DNA of 64,000 bases, from NCBI RefSeq assembly GCF_028690125.1, contig NZ_JAQVBV010000004.1, forward strand, positions 1-64,000. The letters are read 5' to 3'. Made by a program: the position numbers and the translations under genes. The notes beneath the pieces were generated by a model. That model was not told the origin of the DNA. It searched no databases and was given only the letters and a program-made list of their open reading frames with translations. Below are positions 1 to 9,366 of the stretch, piece after piece; position 1 is the first letter of the stretch, and the number at the start of each line of letters is the position of its first letter. Source of the stretch: Bacteroides sp. Lineage in GTDB: Bacteria > Bacteroidota > Bacteroidia > Bacteroidales > Bacteroidaceae.

Positions 1-1000
1 CCTGAAGAACAGGATGCATCGCCATGACCGGAAATGAAAATCCGGAGATGGAGAAAGAGATGACTCCCCATAATGAAGCGAAGCTCAGTCCCAGTCGTAA
101 GGTAGGTAGTGTTCCTATCATGACAATACCACAACATTGAGAAGCCAATACCAGACAAAGAGTGGCAAAGATCATCGGAAGAATACCGCTGTTACAGGGA
201 AAGTGTAAGAAACCATACAGGTAGACATTATAGAATATTCCCATGATAAAGAAGACTACCGTATGAGGTAATAACTTACCGGCCAATGCAATGTAAATTG
301 AATTATTACTCATGCGAAGCCATTCGCGAGCGGTACGGTCCTTAATCTCTACACCAATTGCATAAACGGTCACCATGAATATGAGTAACATAAGTACCCC
401 CGGTATGATGGTGTTGCAAAGATATACCGAATAGTTTAACCAGGGATTGTTTAATGGGTGCGTGTCAATCACAATAGGTTGTAAATAAGCCATTGCCTGA
501 CTCTCCGTTGCACCTTTGGCATACAAAACAGTTCGCGCAGCCGCTCCGGAAGTTAGTTCTCCCATCATTTTCATGTCTCTGAAAAGCAAGGAGCCTGCTA
601 TCAAATATGAATAGTTGGTATAAAAAGAGAGAGTCGGTTGCTTTTGACTTTGTGCTTCGACAGAAAGACCTTTCGGGATGTAGAAGAATCCATAGATTTT
701 TCCTTCTTGAAGAGCAATACGGGCATCGGTCACATTGCTGTAGTGGGCTACCACTCCCGTTTGAGAGAAAGCGTCCAAGTTACGAACAATATTGCGCGAA
801 GTGGAAGAGTCATCCATATCCACAACTCCGGCAGGCAAGTTTTGAGGAAGTCCCGAACCCATTAGGGTGGTGAAGAAGATATAGCAGAATAGGGGAGCAA
901 TCACCATACAAAACAGATAGAGTGGTCGCGATACCAATCGGCGACACTCTCGTTGGATGACCTGCCATAAAGCTATATATTTCTGTTCTTTCTCTTTCAT
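1..1000 (-). CDS. ABC-2 type transporter permease (3' end beyond window)
   Basis: Membrane subunit of an ABC-2 exporter of the YhiI/YbhG-YbhR-YbhS kind. The minus-strand frame is open from ATG at 1000 to the window edge, 333 codons without a stop. It starts MKEKEQKYIALWQ, has a first membrane segment at about residues 27-46, then a long extracytoplasmic stretch (about 47-180, with the motif GVVDMDDS typical of this family), then several further hydrophobic segments. It lies 2 bases after the HlyD-like adaptor gene, so the three genes to its right are its partners. No ATP-binding subunit is in the window; it may lie further downstream. The substrate cannot be told from sequence. Confidence 0.85.
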   Translation of the reverse strand, partial: MKEKEQKYIALWQVIQRECRRLVSRPLYLFCMVIAPLFCYIFFTTLMGSGLPQNLPAGVVDMDDSSTSRNIVRNLDAFSQTGVVAHYSNVTDARIALQEGKIYGFFYIPKGLSVEAQSQKQPTLSFYTNYSYLIAGSLLFRDMKMMGELTSGAAARTVLYAKGATESQAMAYLQPIVIDTHPLNNPWLNYSVYLCNTIIPGVLMLLIFMVTVYAIGVEIKDRTAREWLRMSNNSIYIALAGKLLPHTVVFFIMGIFYNVYLYGFLHFPCNSGILPMIFATLCLVLASQCCGIVMIGTLPTLRLGLSFASLWGVISFSISGFSFPVMAMHPVLQ

Positions 1001-1002
1001 GA

Positions 1003-1995
1003 TTATTTATCGATAATAACCGACATACCCGGACGGAGATTTTCTACAGTCTCCAAGGTGTTAGCCTTTACTTCGAATGTTTTCAGGTCAAACTGACCAG
1101 TTGTTTTAGTTGCTTTCCAGGCAGCGTAAGTACCCAGATCTTTCAAGTAATATACTTTCAGTTTGATGGTTTTGTTATCCAATGCAGGAACAATTGCTTC
1201 GAATTCGGTTCCCATAGTCAGGTCTTTGAGTAAATCCTCGCGTACGTTGAATGAAACCCACATATCGTCAAGTTCTGCAATATTCATGATAGGAGCTCCT
1301 GTTCCGATCAGTTCGCCTATCTTAGGGAAAATCTCGGAAACTTCTCCGGCCGCCGGAGCTATGAGATAAGTCTCTTTGATATACGATTCCACTTCTGCAA
1401 CAGCTCCTTTGGCACGATTTACTAAAGCTTCCGTTGCCATTTTATCCTCACGTTCCGCTCCGTTTTTTGCCATCGTATATTGTGCTTTAGCTGCTTTTTC
1501 TGTAGCGATAGCAGCGTCACGCTGTGCAGTTACTTCGTCCAGCTTTTGGGCGGGCATTACCCCTTGTTCAAATAGATTCTTGACTCTTTTATAAGATTTC
1601 TCAGCAATAGTAACTCCAGCCTGTGCTTTTTGCCACATTTCGTAAGCAGCCTGAATCTGTTCCTGGCGTGCTCCCTTGATTGCTTTTTCATTTTGTGCCT
1701 GGGCAGCAGCTTCAGCAGCACGTGCCTGTTCCATCTTTGCCATTACATCAGGGGCTTCCAAAATAGCTAGAGTATCTCCTGCATTGACCTTTTGTCCTTC
1801 TTTCACGCGAAACTCCAAGATGCGTCCCGGAACTTTGCTTGAAACACGATATTCCGTTACCTCAGCTTGTCCCTGAATGATTTCGGGACCTTTGCGAAGC
1901 ATAAAGAAACCAACGACTGCAACAATTGCGATCACTCCCAATAAAGTGAGAAATGCAAGTAGCATATTACTGTTTTGTGATTTTGTAGAGGTCAT
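1003..1995 (-). CDS. HlyD family periplasmic adaptor (membrane fusion protein)
   Basis: 330 residues. It links an inner-membrane exporter to an outer-membrane channel across the periplasm. One N-terminal membrane anchor lies at residues 11-33, followed by a biotinyl-lipoyl-like half (EYRVSSKVPGRILEFRVKEG, about 48-67), an Ala/Glu/Lys-rich alpha-hairpin (about 85-205) that should dock with the TolC partner, the second lipoyl half (TYLIAPAAGEVSEIFPKIGE, about 210-230) and a beta-barrel domain. It is the middle gene of the operon TolC-like, HlyD-like, permease. Length and domain order are normal for YbhG/EmrA-like adaptors. Confidence 0.93.
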   Translation of the reverse strand: MTSTKSQNSNMLLAFLTLLGVIAIVAVVGFFMLRKGPEIIQGQAEVTEYRVSSKVPGRILEFRVKEGQKVNAGDTLAILEAPDVMAKMEQARAAEAAAQAQNEKAIKGARQEQIQAAYEMWQKAQAGVTIAEKSYKRVKNLFEQGVMPAQKLDEVTAQRDAAIATEKAAKAQYTMAKNGAEREDKMATEALVNRAKGAVAEVESYIKETYLIAPAAGEVSEIFPKIGELIGTGAPIMNIAELDDMWVSFNVREDLLKDLTMGTEFEAIVPALDNKTIKLKVYYLKDLGTYAAWKATKTTGQFDLKTFEVKANTLETVENLRPGMSVIIDK

Positions 1996-2060
1996 ATCAT
2001 CTTGATTTTTAAATTACTAAATTGTTTTTGAATGAGGAATGTCTTCGCTCTTCATTTAAT

Positions 2061-3524
2061 TCATCTTAAAGTTCCCAAAGACTTTTCTAAATAGATTCGG
2101 GTAAGTTTCACATCTATCTGTGAATCGATTTTCTCTGACTGAGCGGACAACCAAGCCGTTTGTGCTTCGAGAACGTTGCTTGTAGCAATCACTCCTTCTT
2201 TGAATCCCAGCACAGCATAACGAAGATTCTCATCTGCCTTTTCCATATTCTTGGAAGCCATTGTTAGCTTTTTATTGGCTTCATTTACTTTGAAAGCTGC
2301 CTGATTGACTTGCAATTCAATCTTTTCTTTTGCATCTTGCAACTGATACTGTGCAATGCGGGCTTCCGCCTTGGCTGCTTTTGTTTTATAGAAACCTTGT
2401 CCCCAATTCCAGATAGGTACTTGTACCATAACACCTACATTCCACATTCCTTTAAACTTGTTTTCAAAACCATTGAATACAGAAGGATTAGTAGCCATAT
2501 AATTTCCCATTAATGCGATGGAAGGAAGATATTCGGAGCGTGTCACATTCACTTTCTGTCCATAAATCTGTGTGGCCAGTTCAAGACTGCGTATTTCCGG
2601 TCGGTTTGCGTAGGCAGTAGCCATGTCGAAATGAGTATCAGGCGTCATCAATGGAATGTCATTCATGTTTTCATCCACTAAGGTGATAGGAGAGCTTAGG
2701 TCGATACCACATAGTTGGCATAACAACATTCGGGCAAGACTCAGTCCGTCCTCTACCTTGGTTAAGGTCATTTCCGCTTCATTGACTTTCACACGTACGG
2801 ATAGTCCGTCAGCTTTGGTTGCTACCCCTTCAGTAATCATCTTTTCCACATCACTGTCGAGTTGCTGGAGGAGTTTCAAATATCCTTCCGCCAGCTTTTT
2901 CTTATTGACGAGCGAGATAACCTGCCAATAAGCCTGATCGGTACTCATAATCACTTCCTGTTTGCCTGATTGATGTTGTTGTTGTGCCAATTCCTCAGCA
3001 TATTTAGTGATTTTGTTGTAAGCACGAATCTTTCCACCCATATATAAAGGTTGGGTGAGAGTGATAGCTCCTGCGTATACATTTCTTGTGTCGGTACGGA
3101 AAGCATCTACAATCGAACTTCCTGCTTTGTCGAGTTCGGGCAGAACTGCTCCTAACTTCCCGCTTAGTGAAGAAACGAGTGGAGCCAGATCGGGGTATGC
3201 TGTTACGATTTTTGTAGCCACCTCTCCGATGGGACCTGCCAGGTTTGTCCCCAGTCCTGAAAGTGCAGCCTTTTGGCCATCGTTCAGTAGTGAGAACTCT
3301 TTCTGATTTCTCATGTAAGCTCCCGTAGCCGAGATACTGGGAAGGTAATTGGTAAATGCAGCTTTTCGCTGATAGTGTGCTGCATTTATTTTTTCATTGC
3401 CAATTAGTAGATCCTTGTTATTGGCAAGTGCCAATGCACGACAACTATCTAGGCTAAGAACGCCTTGCGCTTTGCCCACTAGAGCCAAGCTACATAGAAT
3501 TGTCAGAGTCAGTATTTTCTTCAT
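2061..3524 (-). CDS. TolC family outer-membrane efflux channel
   Basis: 487 residues from the ATG at 3524. A longer frame begins at 3536 (MLDT), but the codon at 3524 opens a clean signal peptide (MKKILTLTILCSLALVGKAQ) and is preferred. The body shows the two-fold OEP repeat of TolC proteins: long Ala/Gln/Lys-rich helices, GAITLTQPLYMGGKIRAY near the middle of the first half and VGVMVQVPIWNWGQGFYKTK in the second. It would form the outer-membrane duct for the adaptor and permease encoded next. It is the first gene of the operon, with a strong promoter about 70-100 bases upstream. Confidence 0.93.
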   Translation of the reverse strand: MKKILTLTILCSLALVGKAQGVLSLDSCRALALANNKDLLIGNEKINAAHYQRKAAFTNYLPSISATGAYMRNQKEFSLLNDGQKAALSGLGTNLAGPIGEVATKIVTAYPDLAPLVSSLSGKLGAVLPELDKAGSSIVDAFRTDTRNVYAGAITLTQPLYMGGKIRAYNKITKYAEELAQQQHQSGKQEVIMSTDQAYWQVISLVNKKKLAEGYLKLLQQLDSDVEKMITEGVATKADGLSVRVKVNEAEMTLTKVEDGLSLARMLLCQLCGIDLSSPITLVDENMNDIPLMTPDTHFDMATAYANRPEIRSLELATQIYGQKVNVTRSEYLPSIALMGNYMATNPSVFNGFENKFKGMWNVGVMVQVPIWNWGQGFYKTKAAKAEARIAQYQLQDAKEKIELQVNQAAFKVNEANKKLTMASKNMEKADENLRYAVLGFKEGVIATSNVLEAQTAWLSAQSEKIDSQIDVKLTRIYLEKSLGTLR

Positions 3525-3595
3525 TGTGTCTAGCATCTTAAATCAGATTACTTTGTTTGCTTCTTAAATAGACAATAATTGCATAAGCAACGATG

Positions 3596-3627
3596 CAAAA
3601 ATAGGTGCTTTTATTGAAGAATGCAAA
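3596..3627 (-). promoter_or_regulatory. Bacteroides-type promoter of the efflux operon
   Basis: Read on the minus strand: TTTG (3627-3624), exactly 20 bases, then TATTTTTG (3603-3596). This matches the Bacteroides -33/-7 consensus TTTG-N19-21-TAnnTTTG. The expected start of transcription near 3589 leaves a leader of about 65 bases before the TolC-like gene. Confidence 0.7.
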
Positions 3628-3682
3628 GAATTTAGTTTTTTTAAATGCTTATTTGTGGAGAGAAAGTAACGAAGAAGAAAAT

Positions 3683-3719
3683 AAAAAAAGGCTACCCTTC
3701 ACAATGGAAGAGTAACCTT
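3683..3719 (-). terminator. Rho-independent terminator of mdh
   Basis: The minus-strand RNA forms a 13-bp stem (arms 3719-3707 and 3700-3688, two G-U pairs) followed by a run of seven T. It lies 35 bases past the mdh stop codon and before the efflux operon promoter. Confidence 0.8.
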
Positions 3720-3753
3720 GCAATATAAAAATATTCCCGTGAGGAGAACTTTC

Positions 3754-4695
3754 TTAAAGAGCGCCTACTGTTTTCAGATCAGCGTTAGTCTTACGGCAAG
3801 CCTCAGCACTAGCTTTGAACTTAGCCATTTCTTCTGCGTTCAACGGAAGCTCAACGATTTTCTCGATACCGTTCTTACCTAAGATTACAGGTACACCGCA
3901 GCATACATCGTTTTCGCCGTATTCGCCTTCGAGAGCTACTGAACAAGGAACCATCTTTTTCTGATCGTGAAGGATAGCCTCTACTACAAATGCTCCTGCT
4001 GCACCCGGTGCATACCATGCAGAAGTACCCAGCAACTTAGTCAATGTAGCACCACCTACCATAGTAGAAGCAGCAACTTCGTTCAGTTTTTCTTCTGAGA
4101 TGAAGTTAGTTACAGGAATACCTTTGTAAGTAGCGAAACGAGTCAAAGGAATCATAGTAGTATCACCGTGACCACCGATTACCATACCTTCTACTTCGTT
4201 AGCGTTGCAACCCAAAGCCTGAGACAAGAAATATTTGAAACGTGAGCTATCCAAAGCGCCACCCATACCGATGATGCGGTTCTTTGGTAATCCGAGAGCT
4301 TTCAATGACAGGTAAGTCATAGTATCCATCGGGTTAGAGATAACTACGATAATAGCGTTAGGAGAATATTTCAATACGTTTTCGGCTACTGATTTTACGA
4401 TACCGGCGTTTACACCAATCAGTTCTTCACGAGTCATACCCGGTTTACGAGGAATGCCTGAAGTAATCACAACAACGTCAGAGTTTGCAGTTTGAGCATA
4501 GTCGTTTGTGCAGCCTACTACAGTAGTGTCGAAGCCCAATAATTGAGCTGTCTGCATCATATCCATTGCTTTACCTTCTGATACTCCTTCTTTAACGTCC
4601 AACATTACTACTTCGTCTGCTACTTCATTGAAAGCAAGCACATTTGCACATGTAGCACCTACGTTACCTGCGCCTACTACGGTTACTTTTGACAT
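3754..4695 (-). CDS. mdh: Malate dehydrogenase
   Basis: 313 residues. Interconverts malate and oxaloacetate with NAD; in Bacteroides this serves the reductive branch from oxaloacetate toward fumarate and succinate. The Rossmann motif VVGAGNVGAT is at residues 6-15, with Asp33 ending the second strand for the adenine ribose. The substrate loop IPRKPGMTR (81-89) carries the arginines that mark malate rather than lactate dehydrogenase, and the catalytic histidine sits in GGHGDTTM. Length and motifs fit the LDH-like MDH group. It is a single-gene unit with its own promoter and terminator. Confidence 0.97.
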   Translation of the reverse strand: MSKVTVVGAGNVGATCANVLAFNEVADEVVMLDVKEGVSEGKAMDMMQTAQLLGFDTTVVGCTNDYAQTANSDVVVITSGIPRKPGMTREELIGVNAGIVKSVAENVLKYSPNAIIVVISNPMDTMTYLSLKALGLPKNRIIGMGGALDSSRFKYFLSQALGCNANEVEGMVIGGHGDTTMIPLTRFATYKGIPVTNFISEEKLNEVAASTMVGGATLTKLLGTSAWYAPGAAGAFVVEAILHDQKKMVPCSVALEGEYGENDVCCGVPVILGKNGIEKIVELPLNAEEMAKFKASAEACRKTNADLKTVGAL

Positions 4696-4745
4696 AATAC
4701 TATTTATTTAAAAAGTTGATAATTAGTTTTATCTTTTTTACGCGA

Positions 4746-4753
4746 CAAAATTA
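4746..4753 (-). promoter_or_regulatory. Putative -7 element of mdh promoter
   Basis: Minus strand TAATTTTG (4753-4746) fits TAnnTTTG and lies about 50 bases before the mdh start. No clear TTTG was found at the -33 position, so support is partial. Confidence 0.45.
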
Positions 4754-4841
4754 CAATGATAATCCTTATTAAAGAAATATTTCCGTAATAATTTTCGTTA
4801 AAGAAAAGACCTTATTAAGTGTTACTCTGTTATGAAATGAT

Positions 4842-4849
4842 TACTTTTG
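4842..4849 (+). promoter_or_regulatory. Putative -7 element for the coiled-coil gene
   Basis: TACTTTTG fits the Bacteroides -7 consensus and lies 30 bases before the ATG at 4879. The -33 region is not a clear match. Confidence 0.5.
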
Positions 4850-4878
4850 CAGCCGTTATTAATTAGTATACTGAAACT

Positions 4879-5751
4879 ATGAATAGAAAAAGCCTTCTTA
4901 TTACAGCTATAGCTGTCCTGGTAATTGCTTTTATTGGCATTACTTATTTGTTGATTACCGAAAAGAAAGCTAACCGGGAGTTGGTGCAAGAGTTTAATTT
5001 GGATAAGGAAGACTTGGAAAACGAATATTCCAGCTTTGTGCAGAAATACGATGAGTTGAAGATTACCGTTACGAATGATTCATTGGCTCAATTGTTGGAT
5101 CAGGAGCAATTGAAGAGTCAGCGACTTTTGGAAGAACTGCGCACGGTGAAAAGTTCGAATGCTACAGAAATTCGCCGTTTGAAAAAGGAAGTGGCAACGT
5201 TACGTGCCATCTTATTTAATTATATTGCTCAAATTGACTCACTGAATAAGCTTACTACTAAGCAGCAGCAACAGATTGCTGATGTTACTAAGAAATATAA
5301 TCAGGCTTCGCGACAGGTCGATGCTCTTTCTGTAGAAAAGAAGAATCTGGATAAGAAAGTGACTTTGGCTGCACAACTTGACGTTACCAATATTCGTGTG
5401 GAACCCCGTAATAAACGAGGTAAGGAAGCAAAGAAGGTAAAAGATGTAGTGAAGTTGGCTATCAGCTTTACAATCGTAAAGAATATTACGGCTGAGAACG
5501 GTGAGCGTACCATCTACATACGTATCACAAAACCGGATAATGATGTACTGACAAAAAGTGCGTCGAATACATTCCCTTATGAAAACCGCACATTGGTTTA
5601 TTCGATTAAGAAATATATCGAATACAATGGTGAAGAACAGAATGTAAATGTATACTGGGATGTAGAAGAGTTTCTCTATGCCGGAAACTATCGCATAGAT
5701 ATTTTTGAAGGTGGCAATCTGATTGGTTCTCAGAGTTTCACGTTGAATTAA
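4879..5751 (+). CDS. Membrane-anchored coiled-coil protein of unknown function
   Basis: 290 residues. A short basic N-terminus is followed by one membrane helix (about 7-27), then a long Glu/Lys/Gln/Leu-rich region (about 30-165) that reads as coiled coil, then a compact beta-rich C-terminal domain (about 175-290, ending GGNLIGSQSFTLN). The topology suggests an inner-membrane protein with its coiled coil and C-terminal domain in the periplasm. I recognise it only as a conserved Bacteroides hypothetical; no enzymatic motif is visible. It is transcribed alone, divergently from mdh, and ends at a good terminator. Confidence 0.8.
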   Translation: MNRKSLLITAIAVLVIAFIGITYLLITEKKANRELVQEFNLDKEDLENEYSSFVQKYDELKITVTNDSLAQLLDQEQLKSQRLLEELRTVKSSNATEIRRLKKEVATLRAILFNYIAQIDSLNKLTTKQQQQIADVTKKYNQASRQVDALSVEKKNLDKKVTLAAQLDVTNIRVEPRNKRGKEAKKVKDVVKLAISFTIVKNITAENGERTIYIRITKPDNDVLTKSASNTFPYENRTLVYSIKKYIEYNGEEQNVNVYWDVEEFLYAGNYRIDIFEGGNLIGSQSFTLN

Positions 5752-5811
5752 TAATCTGAGTCTTTGAGTTCCGAAGGATAAATCCTATCGGGGAAAATCA
5801 TAAGATTAAAG

Positions 5812-5850
5812 AAAAGCCTTATATCACTTGTGAGTGGTATAAGGCTTTTT
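5812..5850 (+). terminator. Rho-independent terminator
   Basis: The arms AAAAGCCTTATATCACT and AGTGGTATAAGGCTTTTT form a long stem around a 4-base loop, ending in a T run. It lies 60 bases after the coiled-coil gene. Confidence 0.85.
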
Positions 5851-6489
5851 GTATATTTTAGGGCTATGATAAGTTGAGAATCAATTAATAATACTCTGGG
5901 ACAACCTTCCAAAATATCCTTGATAATGTGCCTATGTTCTTTTTAGAAGGTAATTATAAGTACCCTGATAAGCTGTCTGCATAGATTATCTCCTTAATTA
6001 ATGACCATACCTTCGGACTATTATCAAATAGTTTTGTCAGCCCAAGGCTAGCCATAATGTTATTACGGACTATAGTTATAGGCGGTTCGTATAACTATTA
6101 CTTCTTTCTTCCTAAAGTATTAATAGATAAATTGCTGTTTCTTAATACAAAACTTGTTCTAATCTAAGAGAAAACTTGTTTTTGCCCAATGTAAATCTAT
6201 AAATGCAAGTTCTGATTGTACAAATGCAAGTTGCATTTGTATAAATGAAACTTGCATTTGTACAATTGAAAGTTTTGTTTATAGTTTGAATCAAATAAAA
6301 AGAAACTTTACTATTAAGTGAAAAGAAGTTTAGTCTTAATGAAGAGGAATTTATCTATGAATACTCCGGGTCAGAAGTAGTAGGTGTTAATGAGTGATAG
6401 GTGATAGAGAAAAATGAGTTTTTTCTGTGGTAGGATTTCTTGGTTAATATAAAAGGGAATTAGTTATTCTAATAAAAATTTTCAGAGCC
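5851..6489. other. Gene-free AT-rich stretch with several dyads
   Basis: About 640 bases between the terminator and the end of nadK. No credible open frame or tRNA was seen. It holds a small inverted repeat at 6072-6098 (ATAGTTATA / TATAACTAT, 9-base loop) and the larger nested palindromes at 6217-6264 described separately. The latter lie downstream of both flanking genes, so they are not promoter-linked operators in any obvious way. Confidence 0.6.
6217..6264. repeat. Nested inverted repeats
   Basis: TGTACAAATGCAAGTT (6217-6232) and its exact reverse complement AACTTGCATTTGTACA (6249-6264) form a 16-bp stem. The left arm overlaps a second perfect palindrome, ACAAATGCAA / TTGCATTTGT (6220-6240, 1-base centre), so two alternative folds compete. 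A further partial copy (AAATGCAAGT) is at 6201-6210. Confidence 0.8.
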
Positions 6490-7368
6490 TTAGCTATTAC
6501 TCCTTCCATCCGCTCCCCACATCATTTTACTGCGAAGCGTATCAAAGAATATGTGATTGAAGCGTTTTATTACTTTAATGCTGTAATCCGCTTTACGGAT
6601 TGTGAGTTGAGTTGTTTCCTTGCAACTCTCGCTTCGCCCATCAATAGCCACGAGAAAATTATGGCTACGGCTCTCTACATCAAGAGTTATTTCCCAATCG
6701 TCACGAATGACGATAGGACGGACGTTGAGGCTGTGCGGTGCTACGGGAGTAATGGCAATTGCATTGGAATGGGGAACGATAATGGGACCGCCTACACTGA
6801 GAGAATATGCAGTTGAACCTGTAGGAGTAGCTATTACCAGACCATCAGCCTGATACGTATTCAGATAAGCTCCGTTGATAGCTGTCCGAATACTAATCAT
6901 CGAAGAACTATCCCGTTTAAGAACAGCAATCTCATTAAGTGCGTATGGATAATTCTGTAAGCGTTTGTCATTACAAATAAGTTGTAATACACTCCTTTCT
7001 TCCACACTATATCTTTTCGAGTAAATCTCTTCAAATGTCTCTTCCATTTCCTCCGGTGAGATATCGGCTAGAAACCCTAAACGTCCCGTATTGATACCAA
7101 GGATAGGGATTCCCTTTCTACCTACACGGCTAGCCGCTTTCAGGAAAGTACCGTCACCACCGATACTGATTACCATATCAGCCGTAAAATCATTGCCATC
7201 AAACAAACGGTCAGCATGAATCTGCATCTTTAGATCTGAAGTCAGAAATTGATAAAATTCTCTGCATACATAGATCTCTGCTCCATGTTTTTGCAAGAGT
7301 TGGAACAGATTAGCGGCATGAGAAGACTTCTTAGCCTGAAAAGTATTTCCGAAAATGGCAAATTTCAT
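6490..7368 (-). CDS. nadK: NAD kinase
   Basis: 292 residues. Phosphorylates NAD to NADP with ATP in the cytoplasm. The signature [10 protein letters not shown] begins at residue 70, with the catalytic aspartate D72. The second conserved block is [20 protein letters not shown], followed by the C-terminal beta-sandwich ([17 protein letters not shown]). Length matches the family. It is divergent from pdxJ across about 150 bases. Confidence 0.96.
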   Translation of the reverse strand: MKFAIFGNTFQAKKSSHAANLFQLLQKHGAEIYVCREFYQFLTSDLKMQIHADRLFDGNDFTADMVISIGGDGTFLKAASRVGRKGIPILGINTGRLGFLADISPEEMEETFEEIYSKRYSVEERSVLQLICNDKRLQNYPYALNEIAVLKRDSSSMISIRTAINGAYLNTYQADGLVIATPTGSTAYSLSVGGPIIVPHSNAIAITPVAPHSLNVRPIVIRDDWEITLDVESRSHNFLVAIDGRSESCKETTQLTIRKADYSIKVIKRFNHIFFDTLRSKMMWGADGRSNS

Positions 7369-7457
7369 AAGCTCATCATTAGTTTTGATTGCAAAAATGG
7401 CATTTTTTCTTGGAATTCTACTTTAAATAACCAAAAAAGAACTAAGAATGCGTTTCG

Positions 7458-7494
7458 TATTATTAGGCACCTAATAATAATATTTGTATTTTTG
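7458..7494 (+). promoter_or_regulatory. pdxJ -7 element with adjacent palindrome
   Basis: TATTTTTG (7487-7494) fits the Bacteroides -7 consensus and lies 22 bases before the pdxJ ATG. Directly upstream sits a palindrome, TATTATTAGG / CCTAATAATA (7458-7479, 2-base centre), filling the place between -33 and -7. A repressor site is one reading. The -33 element itself is weak. Confidence 0.5.
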
Positions 7495-7515
7495 CAGCAA
7501 ATATTGCATAAAACT

Positions 7516-8229
7516 ATGACTAAATTAAGTGTGAACATAAACAAGATAGCTACATTGAGAAATGCGCGAGGAGGGGATGTCCCTAATGTGGTAAAGGTAG
7601 CTCTTGATTGTGAAACCTTTGGTGCCGACGGCATTACCGTTCATCCACGTCCTGATGAACGCCACATTCGCCGGGCAGACGTATATGATTTACGTCCCTT
7701 GTTGCGGACTGAATTCAATATCGAAGGCTATCCGGATGCTGAATTTATAGATTTAGTGCTCAAGGTGAAACCCCATCAGGTAACGTTGGTTCCCGATGCT
7801 CCTTCACAGATCACATCTAACTCCGGTTGGGATACGAAAATGAATTTAAAATTCCTGATGGAAGTGCTCGATAAATTTAATAGCGCCGGTATCCGTACTT
7901 CCGTATTTGTTGCTGCTGATCCGGAAATGGTGGAATATGCTGCAAAAGCCGGAGCAGATCGTGTGGAACTTTATACGGAACCCTATGCCACTGATTATCC
8001 TAAAGACCCAGAAGTGGCTATCGCTCCTTTCATAGAGGCAGCCAAAACCGCTCGTAAACTGGGATTAGGACTAAATGCCGGACACGACTTGAGTCTCGTG
8101 AACTTAAATTATTTCTATAAAAACATTTCTTGGTTGGACGAAGTATCCATTGGACATGCATTGATCAGCGATGCGCTCTATCTCGGATTGGAACGTACGA
8201 TTCAAGAATATAAAAACTGTCTACGCTAA
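7516..8229 (+). CDS. pdxJ: Pyridoxine 5'-phosphate synthase
   Basis: 237 residues from ATG 7516. A longer frame runs upstream to 7249, but the -7 element at 7487-7494 and the family N-terminus ([17 protein letters not shown]) fix this start. It condenses 1-deoxyxylulose 5-phosphate with 3-amino-2-oxopropyl phosphate to pyridoxine 5'-phosphate. Conserved blocks are [36 protein letters not shown] and [14 protein letters not shown]. The stop codon overlaps the next start by one base, so it is co-translated with exbB. Confidence 0.96.
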   Translation: MTKLSVNINKIATLRNARGGDVPNVVKVALDCETFGADGITVHPRPDERHIRRADVYDLRPLLRTEFNIEGYPDAEFIDLVLKVKPHQVTLVPDAPSQITSNSGWDTKMNLKFLMEVLDKFNSAGIRTSVFVAADPEMVEYAAKAGADRVELYTEPYATDYPKDPEVAIAPFIEAAKTARKLGLGLNAGHDLSLVNLNYFYKNISWLDEVSIGHALISDALYLGLERTIQEYKNCLR

Positions 8230-8945
8230 TGAATGGATTGATGTTTTTGGCCCAAGGGGCTGTGAGTATGGCTGACTCGCTTGCGACAGCCAATCCTGTA
8301 TTGACACCGGTCAGTGCTCCGGAGATGAATATGCTTGATATGGCTATCAAGGGTGGCTGGATTATGATTGTACTGGGTGCACTTTCGGTAGTTTGCTTCT
8401 ACATTCTGTTTGAACGCAATTATATGATTCGTAACGCAGGAAAAGAAGATCCAATGTTTATGGATCGTATCAAAGATTATATCCATAGCGGTGAGATTAA
8501 AGCGGCTATAAATTATTGCCGTACTATGAATACTCCTTCCGCACGTATGATTGAAAAAGGTATCAGTCGGTTGGGACGCCCGATCAATGATGTGCAAGCT
8601 GCTATTGAGAATGTTGGTAATATTGAAGTTGCTAAATTGGAAAAAGGTCTGACTGTTATGGCAACTATTTCCGGTGGTGCTCCGATGCTTGGATTCTTGG
8701 GAACGGTAACCGGTATGGTTCGTGCATTCTACGAAATGGCGAATGCCGGAAGCGGTAATATTGATATAACATTGCTTTCTGGCGGTATTTATGAAGCCAT
8801 GATCACTACCGTTGGTGGTTTGATTGTCGGCATCATTGCTATGTTTGCTTATAACTATTTGGTGATGTTGGTAGACCGCGTCGTAAATAAGATGGAATCT
8901 CGTACAATGGAATTTATGGACTTGTTAAACGAGCCTACTAAGTAA
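8229..8945 (+). CDS. exbB: MotA/TolQ/ExbB proton channel protein
   Basis: 238 residues. Inner-membrane proton-channel subunit that powers TonB. There are three membrane segments: about 39-60 (GGWIMIVLGALSVVCFYILF), about 140-165 (MATISGGAPMLGFLGTVTGM) and about 180-205 (MITTVGGLIVGIIAMFAYNY). The last two carry the small-residue and Thr positions typical of ExbB. The N-terminal 38 residues are polar and may face the periplasm. It is followed 2 bases later by exbD and then tonB, which makes the role clear. Confidence 0.93.
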   Translation: MNGLMFLAQGAVSMADSLATANPVLTPVSAPEMNMLDMAIKGGWIMIVLGALSVVCFYILFERNYMIRNAGKEDPMFMDRIKDYIHSGEIKAAINYCRTMNTPSARMIEKGISRLGRPINDVQAAIENVGNIEVAKLEKGLTVMATISGGAPMLGFLGTVTGMVRAFYEMANAGSGNIDITLLSGGIYEAMITTVGGLIVGIIAMFAYNYLVMLVDRVVNKMESRTMEFMDLLNEPTK

Positions 8946-8947
8946 CT

Positions 8948-9364
8948 ATGGGGCTAAAAAGAAGAAATAAAGTATCACCCAATTTCAGTATGGCATCCAT
9001 GACGGACGTCATCTTCTTGTTGTTGATCTTCTTTATGATAACTTCTACGGTGGTATCGCCTAATGCGATTAAAGTGTTGTTGCCTCAGGGAAAACAACAA
9101 ACTTCGGCTAAGCCGCTGACGAGGGTTATTATTGATAAAGATATGAACTTTTATGCCGCTTTCGGTAATGAAAAGGAGAAAATATTGACTTTGGATGAAC
9201 TGACTCCGTTCTTGCAAACTTGTGCGGAGAAAGAACCTGAAATGTATGTAGCATTGTATGCTGACGAAACGGTGCCTTATCGTGAAATCGTGAGGGTATT
9301 GAATATTGCGAATGAGAATCATTTTAAAATGGTGTTGGCTACCCGCCCACCGGAAAATAAATAA
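8948..9364 (+). CDS. exbD: ExbD/TolR biopolymer transport protein
   Basis: 138 residues. Partner of ExbB in the proton channel. A short cytoplasmic basic N-terminus is followed by one membrane helix starting SMTDVIFLLLIFFMI, with the essential proton-binding aspartate at residue 20, then a periplasmic domain of about 95 residues. It is spaced 2 bases from exbB and 2 bases from tonB. Confidence 0.94.
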   Translation: MGLKRRNKVSPNFSMASMTDVIFLLLIFFMITSTVVSPNAIKVLLPQGKQQTSAKPLTRVIIDKDMNFYAAFGNEKEKILTLDELTPFLQTCAEKEPEMYVALYADETVPYREIVRVLNIANENHFKMVLATRPPENK

Positions 9365-9366
9365 GA

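Noticed and set aside
607..873. Two overlapping plus-strand frames of 75-88 codons
   Set aside because: They run antisense to the ABC-2 permease, which has an uninterrupted, family-like translation; they have no recognisable product.
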